From Albula goreensis (Eukaryota > Chordata > Actinopteri > Albuliformes > Albulidae), in contig CM040753.1 of the NCBI GenBank assembly GCA_022829145.1, forward strand, positions 2,389,149 to 2,453,148: a DNA stretch of 64,000 nucleotides, given 5' to 3'. Positions 57,283-64,000 of the stretch are shown here, one piece after another (the stretch's first letter is position 1; every line of letters begins with the position of its first letter). The notes beneath the pieces were generated by a model. It was given only the letters and a program-made list of their open reading frames with translations. It was not told the origin of the DNA and did no database searches. The translations under genes were made by a program, and so were the position numbers.

Positions 57283-57515
57283 ATGAATGTGCTTAGAGGG
57301 AGTTTATTATCTATTTATTATAGTCGTGAGAAATAGAGATGTTAATGTTTGATCTTGGAAAAGGATAGAGGATGGGGGTGGGGGGGGGGAGGGGTACTGG
57401 AAATGAAAAGCATGATGGGAAATGAGGTGCGTTGCAGTTTTTTACCTGTGTGAAAAACCTGGCAAGCATAGGTATTTCAGCAAGTGGTCGTCTTTTGAAC
57501 TTTTGTTTTGGCATA
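57283..57515 (-). mobile_element. LTR-end-like family L, copy 5
   Basis: In plus-strand wording: ATGAATGTGCTTAGAGGGAG, TTTATTATC, AATGTTTGATCTTGG, GGGGAGGGGTACTGGAAATG, AAAAGCATGATGGGAAATGA and GGTGCGTTGCAG. It is shorter and richer in G runs than the other copies. Confidence 0.5.
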
Positions 57516-57589
57516 CTCTAATTATGTGATCATTTTTTATTTCCCTAACAATACTTTTCATCTTTTACATGTGACACATTTAACATTCA

Positions 57590-57690
57590 AGTACCTGAGT
57601 GAATCGTAAGGGTGTGGTGCTGAACTACGATTCAAACTTGCAACCTCTGGTCCCAGCTTTGCCACACTTTGCTACTATACCATGGGCTCA
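57590..57690 (-). mobile_element. tRNA-like SINE head
   Basis: On the minus strand CCAGAGGTTGCAAGTTTGAA, TCGTAGTTCAGC contains a good B box (GGTTGCAAGTTTGAATC). The A box upstream (ATAGTAGCAAAGTGTGG) is recognisable but eroded. Confidence 0.5.
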
Positions 57691-57894
57691 ATGAAATAGA
57701 TTCCACTATTTCACCAACCTTCTCTGTATGACCAAAAACCCTTCTGAATAAACACATGCCTTCTCAGATAGACAAAGCTTGCAAGTTCACTAATGACAGC
57801 ATCTTTTCAATCAAGTAATTAGTTTGTTTTCATGAAGGGAATGCAAGATCTCTTTAGAAATTAGTTTGTGTCCTGCAGGCCTCATGTTAAATAG

Positions 57895-57907
57895 ACACTC
57901 ACACACA

Positions 57908-57948
<41 letters not shown>

Positions 57949-57955
57949 ACTCATC
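57895..57955. repeat. (CA)n microsatellite
   Basis: About 20 CA units with occasional TCACA interruptions. Confidence 0.92.
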
Positions 57956-58054
57956 TTTGTTACTGTACACCTTCATTCAAATTAAGTAGCATTGAGCCTG
58001 GTGGAATTAGAGATCTCTTTAGAATCAGGCCTGATGTTGATAAGATGGAATCAG

Positions 58055-58213
<159 letters not shown>

Positions 58214-58624
58214 TGTGTGATTAGGGGAACCTGCTGCAGCAGTAACCTGAGAAACCCTGGCAGAGTGAGGCTCGTATCGGTCCCCCAGGTCTGGCTGGGT
58301 AATGGGTAATGACGTAACCCACGCTGGAGCCTGCAGTATCTGGGTTATAGGGCCCAGCCTGGGCTCATAAGGACTGCCTTCACTGGCCTGGAGTCACTCA
58401 GGGCCCGTAAATGCTGGAATAGGCCTGAAATAAATCAGTGTAAATCATGGCAGCGCTGCGTTTAGGGCTAGGGTCTGCAGAAACTCCTTTTCCTTTTTCC
58501 ATTCCCTTCCCCTCCCCCTTCTTCCCCCACCTGAGCTGAGCGGATCCCCCCTGCCGCTGAGGAGCAGGACCATGTGACTCCACCAATCCATGCAATGACT
58601 GGCTCTCACTTCATCCCACCCTGC

Positions 58625-58825
58625 AGATACATTACATGTCCGTTATTTAGCTGATGGTTTAATCCAAATTGTCTCACAGTTGATTGGACAAACCAGGGGC
58701 CAATCCCCTCCTTGAGCAGTGTGGGGTAATGGGTCTTGCTCGAGGGCCCAACAGATCTTACTGCGGCTGCATCGGGGCTCCCCCAACCTTCCAGGTCCCA
58801 GTCAACGACCTTCGCCATTAGCCCA
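58625..58825 (-). mobile_element. tRNA-derived SINE (minus)
   Basis: On the minus strand: GGGCTAATGGCGAAGGTCGT (A-box-like), CTCGAGCAAGACCCATTACC (the conserved gagcaaggcactta block), and CAACTGTGAGACAATTTGGA, TTAAACCATCAGCTAAATAA (the tail). All three parts are in the order expected for a fish SINE. Confidence 0.65.
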
Positions 58826-60125
58826 CCGAAACCCCCACGATACCCCCAGATGTGTCACCAATATCATTCTTAAATAAGAGTGTGCAACCCTACAGAAAAA
58901 GTGCACAAATACACATGTGTATGTGTAAGTACCTTGGTAGTAAGAGTGAAAATGTGCGACAGACACCCGGACATGTGTGGTTCTTTTGAACCACCCGTTC
59001 ACACAACATACGACATCAGTGAAGAACTCAAGTGCTTGCTCTGCAAGGGAGTTAATTTAATTTTTAATTCCTATTTTTTTTGGATTCCAGGAGGTAGTGA
59101 TCCATTAATGACCTTCCTGAAAACAGAGGCAATCATATGAGGGCTTGAGGTGATTCTTGCCTAATTAATTTTTAATAAGTGCATATTTTTGTAAAAAAAA
59201 AAAAAAAGTATGAAAAAAACTTAATTACTATCAAATAATTACTATAAAAATGTCTTGGTCCTACCGTGGATTTGATAGTTTTCCCATAATTCCTTGAACA
59301 AACAAAGCCATCGGTGTTGTTGTGGATGTAATTTAACCTTCAGCTCTGCTGGATTTACTTTAGATTATGAAGCGCAGATTGGTAAAAACTTTTTTTGCAA
59401 TGATTTCGTGTTATGAAGTGGACCCCATTCTGCATAAAAGTTCCTCCTAGGGATATTGGCTTAGATTAATTTCATACTTTAACGTTCTGCAGCTCCCGAG
59501 TGTCAATATTCAAACGGTTGAGTCTCTGCCTCGTTTTCCCCAGGCGCTTTTGCTAAACTCCATTTCTGTCTGAGTAAATAATGACTCATCGCTTAGAGAT
59601 ATCAACGCCCTCACTCATATTTTAAGATGTGAAAATATTTACTATATTATGAATATTAATGACCCGAATTATAAAAACTGTAAATATTGGAACGGTTTTC
59701 TAAGATGTGAAGATGGGATTTTTAATAATTGAATATTTAGTCCTTTCCTTTTTTTGTTCCCTATATCCTGGAGAACAGGAAAGCTCTCAAAGCTCTCAGT
59801 GACAGGTCCAGACTTACCTCCGTTTCGCCGATGGAAGGTTCAACACTCTCCTGCCCTTGTGCCATAAATACTGACGTCAGTTTTCCCTGATAAGGTAGAA
59901 AGTAGGCAACTGAAACTGACTGTATTTTTACAAGCTGCAAGCCTGTAACAATGTAGACTGAAACATCTTCTGTTTTGCTCGTGTTGTAGTTGGTGCTGTT
60001 GTTGTTAATGTAGTTTTTTACTCTGCGGGTTCATTGCAGGATTGTAGTCCATTCTTATGTTGTCACTTCTGGCACTTGGGACTTAACTGCCCTCCTGGGC
60101 TTTTGGCACAATTGAGCCTAAATTA
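58826..60125. other. Intergenic, no gene recognised
   Basis: AT-rich DNA with poly-A at 59193-59208. No exon or RNA gene seen. Confidence 0.5.
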
Positions 60126-60364
60126 TGCACTTTGAATTTGTGGTATCTTGAGGCGGATGACTTTAGTCAAAGACTAAGTGTCTTTATCAACGAGCCCAAC
60201 TTTGCAAAGGATTCATACACACAGCATTGGACAACCAGTGGCCAGCAACTGCTTCTTTCCCTCTATGTATTCATGGCCAAGCACCTTAAAAATCCACAAC
60301 GCCCTCTACTGTCTCATGTTGTTATGGTCCCAACACAAACTATTGTCCCTGACTCATGTACTTT

Positions 60365-60405
60365 GTGTTGTAAGTTGCTCTACATAAGAGTGTCTGCCAA
60401 GTGTA
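60365..60405 (+). mobile_element. SINE 3' tail fragment
   Basis: GTAAGTTGCTCTACATAAGA, GTGTCTGCCAAGTGTAATG is a diverged copy of the SINE tail and leads without a break into the pentanucleotide array to its right. Confidence 0.6.
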
Positions 60406-60612
60406 ATGTAGTGTAGTACAGTGCAGTGCAGTGTAGTGTAGTGTAGTGTGCAGTGGTGTAGTGTCGTGCAGTGCAGTGCAGTGCAGTGTAGTGTAGTGTA
60501 GTGTAGTGCACTGTTGTGTAGTGTAGTGAAGTTCAGTTCAGTTCAGTGCAGTGTAGTGTAGTGTAGTGTAGTGCAGTGTAGTTCAGTGCAGTGTAGTGCA
60601 GTGTAATGTAAA
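60403..60612. repeat. (GTGTA/GTGCA)n pentanucleotide array
   Basis: About 40 units of GTGTA, GTGCA and variants (GTTCA, GTGGT). It begins directly from the TGTAATGTA end of a SINE tail. Confidence 0.93.
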
Positions 60613-61589
60613 GAGGCAAGGCCTATCAGCTCCAGTGTAGGGTATTATGGTGTAATGGCAGCCACCGTTTGGCAGAGCTTCTCTGAAAAAGCTGACAAAC
60701 AAGTACATAAGCTACGACAGACTTTCCTTTGACCTAAAGTATTTAGCTATATTAAAGCTACTTTAATAAAAAGTAGTTCACTGCAGTGAAATTTCATGAT
60801 ATGTAAAAAAAATATCAAATATCTGATAAAAAATTCAGCATGAAAAACTGACATCTCATGAAATTTAGCTGAAATAGTATGCAATAAAAACAATTCTTCT
60901 TCTTAAAATGAACTTATTTATATTCAGTTTCTGGGGAGAAATTTTATGTTTTCTTTTGTTCCATTTTCATCCAGAATGACCTATATAGATAAGACTTGTT
61001 TTCTGAGCTTCTGCGGGGACCTGTGAAGTTCAGAGATTTGCAGTCTAAACTCAGACGTATGAGTATGTATGAGAACAGCTACTACTGATAGCGATGTCAC
61101 CCCTCGAGAAGAAAAAAAGATGAATGACTTCCCTTGGCTGACAAAACTGCTAGAAAAACAGGACTCTTTTCCATCACCCATTCAACAGCGGGCAGCGTAG
61201 CCACTCGCTAACGCGGCCCAGGGGTGGTGTGGAGTACCTCTTAATGAAGGCTTATGGAGTCTTTAGCCAATCACTCACTTAAACTAAGAGCTTCACTTCT
61301 GAAACGTTAAAAAAGCCATCAGATACAATGGCCTGGAGTTTGAGATCCTTGGACTAAAACGTAACTTTATTTTTAATCTCATGCTTCTTCCTCTTCTTCT
61401 TTTTATTGTTATTATTATTATTATTGTTATTGTTATTTTAAATGGTGAGACCGATTGGCCTGTTGTCATCATTCAGTAAAAGGTTGTTTTGTTCTTATTA
61501 TTATTATCACCACTCATGAAATGGAGACCTCAGTAAAACTGAAGCAGAAGTATGAGTTCAGCTGGTCTGATGATTCAGTTGGTCCAAGA

Positions 61590-61790
61590 CTGACCCCCTC
61601 CCCCCCATCCCCACCCCCCACACTCCCCACCCTCCACCTTCTCTGTTTTAAGGTGGAAAGTCTGCCTCAGTCCCGTGTGTCTCATACGGGATAACCTCAC
61701 CCTCCCCGTTTGGGAGAATCGGGTGGCACGTAGCTTAGGAGCTCTGGACCAGGGCCGGGGGTGGGGCCGGGGGTGGGGGTGGGGGAAAGA
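61590..61790. other. Opposed G-quadruplex motifs
   Basis: C runs at 61593-61638 (CCCCCTCCCCCCCATCCCC and more) make a G4 motif on the minus strand. G runs at 61752-61785 (GGGCCGGGGGTGGGGCC, then three further G runs) make one on the plus strand. They are about 115 bp apart. The small frames over them are not genes. Confidence 0.7.
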
Positions 61791-61934
61791 GGTGTGGAAA
61801 ACATGCGTCCGTTGCTGGACCTCAGACACCAGGGCACGACCAGCAGGCTGTGTGCAAGGTCCACTCCAGCTACGCTCCGTCTCTTGAGTAGACGGGAAAA
61901 TAGCGCCCTTCTCATTTGCTCAGTCACTTCGCCC

Positions 61935-62130
61935 CCATGACAGGCGTGTCACATCTGTAACACAAGCAGGAGTGCATGTCAAGCAAATTGCTTTAAGAAG
62001 ACATCAGAGAGTTGGCTTTTATGATGAAAGCCGTTGCGAGGTACTTGGATCTCTGAACTGCACCGTTTTCAGACTACAGGATGTGATTTTTCTTGCTAGA
62101 AAAAACATCAGTAGGAGTGGGCCTTGAAGC
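61935..62130 (+). repeat. Dispersed family M copy
   Basis: GGCGTGTCACATCTGTAACA, AGACATCAGAGAGTTGGC, TTTTCAGACTACAGGATGTG align with the right halves of the 46220 and 27540 (minus) copies. Confidence 0.55.
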
Positions 62131-64000
62131 TACAGTGCTCTTTAATTAAAAATAACAAACCCTCCCAAATTAATCCGGCAGCTTATTAAAATATGGTGAC
62201 CTCCTCGGGGTTAAATCATAAGAGAGCACTCATCTTCAGTAAAAGTGATATTTATTCAAATAACACACTCCTAACTTAATCTGGCACTGTGTTTCACTGA
62301 AATGGCTTGTCTGATACAGTCGAACAAGCCAAGCAATTTTCGGGAGCAAAATATTTTTTTGGTCATTGGGGAAGGTGTGTGTGTTTTTTTGTCCTTGCCT
62401 CACCCTAATTGAACAGCACATCCAGATGCTTGAAGATGAAGAGTATGCCGTTTGCTTGGATCCAGGGGAGAGTTGCCGTGGTAACTGACTTTTTTGAGAT
62501 TATACCTAAAGTATCTGTCATGTCAGACATAACTAAATCTATTATGTATATGGTTTCTGAAATTCTTTTGATCATCATACCTTCACGCTCAGATACTAGG
62601 CTTAAAAAAAAGTGGAGTACAATCCATATTTTCACTGAAAAAAAAATAAAACACTTTCTCCTTAATTATCAGCAGCAAATTCAGACCCGGTTGTGCTACT
62701 GGAAATAGAGGCTCTGATTGTCATCTGCCCTCTAATTAAGTCACACACCTGCCGTGACATTTCAGAGTTCGGCGCAGAAAGGCTTCCAAAGGAATATGAC
62801 ACATGTAAAAGCAGCGTTCGCAAGCCCCAGCATCTTTTCAGGAATGCAGTTTTTGAAATTCTTTTGGTGTACACCTCCTTTATATTTTAACATGAGTGGG
62901 GAACAGGCCTGGATTCCTCTGCACATGGCTCTTCCCTGGCTCCACATCCAGCGGTCAGACTCAGCGGGCCGCAGTGCCGAACGGCTCTGAGGAAATGCCC
63001 CGTCCAGCCTAACTTTCCTCCTGATTTCTCTCAAAGAAAAGTTCATGAAACAGAGGCGGAGAGCAGCAGTGCAGGAATTCGCACAGGATTCCGGAACATT
63101 GACTCCTCCTCTCATGTTGCCTAGCAACATACCATCGCCTGCATGTCAGCTGTCGGACACGGGTCATTATGGATCTCCATTTTGATGCTGCCGGACATGA
63201 TGTATGCCTATCAGGCGAAGAACATCAGGATGAGTCAGGTGGGCCAATGAGAGCATCCCTGACAGCTGCAGGTCTCTACTTCCAGTCATCGGTCCATGGC
63301 TGTCGCATGGATCACTGCATATAACCCAAATCAGCTGTGTTAAAATAAACAGCTGCACACATGTATATATGTATGATGTGCTCTCCTGTCTCCTGAGAAT
63401 GTGTAAATGTGTTGCAATACTCACTATATCCACTGGGGGCACCATCACTGTCAGTTAGAGTTGACTTCAGTCCAATTAAACGTTATTTGTTTTGCACCTT
63501 CTTACCCCTCCCCACTCCTCACCCCTCCCCGGTTCAAGCGTAGGGTGGCAGTGGCAAGGATAATCTCCCCGTCAAAACAGGAGCCCATTTTGCTTGTGGG
63601 CAGGAACAGGCGGTCTTATTGAGTTTTAACAGCATGGCCTATTCATCCTATCTGTCAGATCAGAGATTAATTTAGTATCAGCTGATCTGGCCAAACAGTC
63701 TGTTGAGGGAAAAAAAAACCAAAACAAATCAAACACTTGTATTTATGTGTCAGAGTGAAGGACAGATTGTTGAATCGCGGCCTAAACGCCGTAAACGGGG
63801 GTGTAAAACACAACACAACACCCCCTTAATGAAAAGCACTTTCATGTCAAGTGTATAGACTTGCTGCCGCACTTTGTGCTTCCCGTGTACATTAAAGGAG
63901 TGGGTGGGGTGAATTGCCCATCATTAAAGTGTGTTTATGGGTTGTCTGGCAGTCGCTGGGTCTATTGAGCCTTAAGTGATCGGGACGTCTTCGTTCGTAG
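62131..64000. other. Intergenic to window end, no gene recognised
   Basis: Non-repetitive sequence predominates. A short family M-like 5' piece lies at 63005-63080 (TTTCCTCCTGATTTCTCTCA). Two RFX X-box-like sites are present: GTTGCCGTGGTAAC at 62472 and the perfect palindrome GTTGCCTAGCAAC at 63116. No exon is supported. Confidence 0.45.

Noticed and set aside
61575-61927. Overlapping frames rich in Pro/Gly on both strands
   Set aside because: They are produced by the G- and C-run clusters.

Overview
This window is vertebrate nuclear DNA, most likely from a ray-finned fish (inference). The evidence is intron-split genes with GT-AG junctions, a eukaryotic tRNA-Cys gene, tRNA-derived SINE tails of the fish type, and very dense CA, GA and minisatellite arrays. 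No bacterial operon, phage or CRISPR array is present. Almost all the long open frames are translations of simple repeats; real coding sequence is confined to a few short exons in the left 24 kb.

Left part (1-4.6 kb): four exons of a TNFSF10 (TRAIL) gene on the minus strand. They encode the type II membrane anchor, the stalk and the first strand of the TNF homology domain. The last exon lies beyond the left edge. Middle left (19.2-24.3 kb): a complete five-exon NCEH1 gene, also minus strand. It encodes 408 residues and has an intact hydrolase catalytic triad. TNFSF10 and NCEH1 are also neighbours in the same orientation on human chromosome 3q26, so this is a conserved vertebrate synteny block. 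The 15 kb between them holds several striking minisatellites (a 20-bp array open in all six frames, a 10/40-bp hierarchical array, a CA-based higher-order array) and no gene I could recognise.

Right part (24.3-64 kb): apparently a gene desert or the upstream/intronic territory of another gene. It holds a tRNA-Cys gene with a decayed tandem copy, two MITE-like elements, several tRNA-derived SINE fragments, five copies of an LTR-end-like family, an inverted pair of another LTR-like element, many copies of a further dispersed family, and tandem arrays with periods of 54, 58, 71/97 and 76 bp. A CpG-rich segment ending in a good splice donor near 48.1 kb may be the first, non-coding exon of a plus-strand gene that continues to the right. 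In human the next large plus-strand genes on this side are ECT2 and NLGN1, but nothing in the sequence identifies it.

The two genes do unrelated jobs (death-ligand signalling and neutral lipid/ether lipid hydrolysis) and are linked only by synteny. I found no convincing undescribed multi-gene system. The most unusual content is the repeat architecture.
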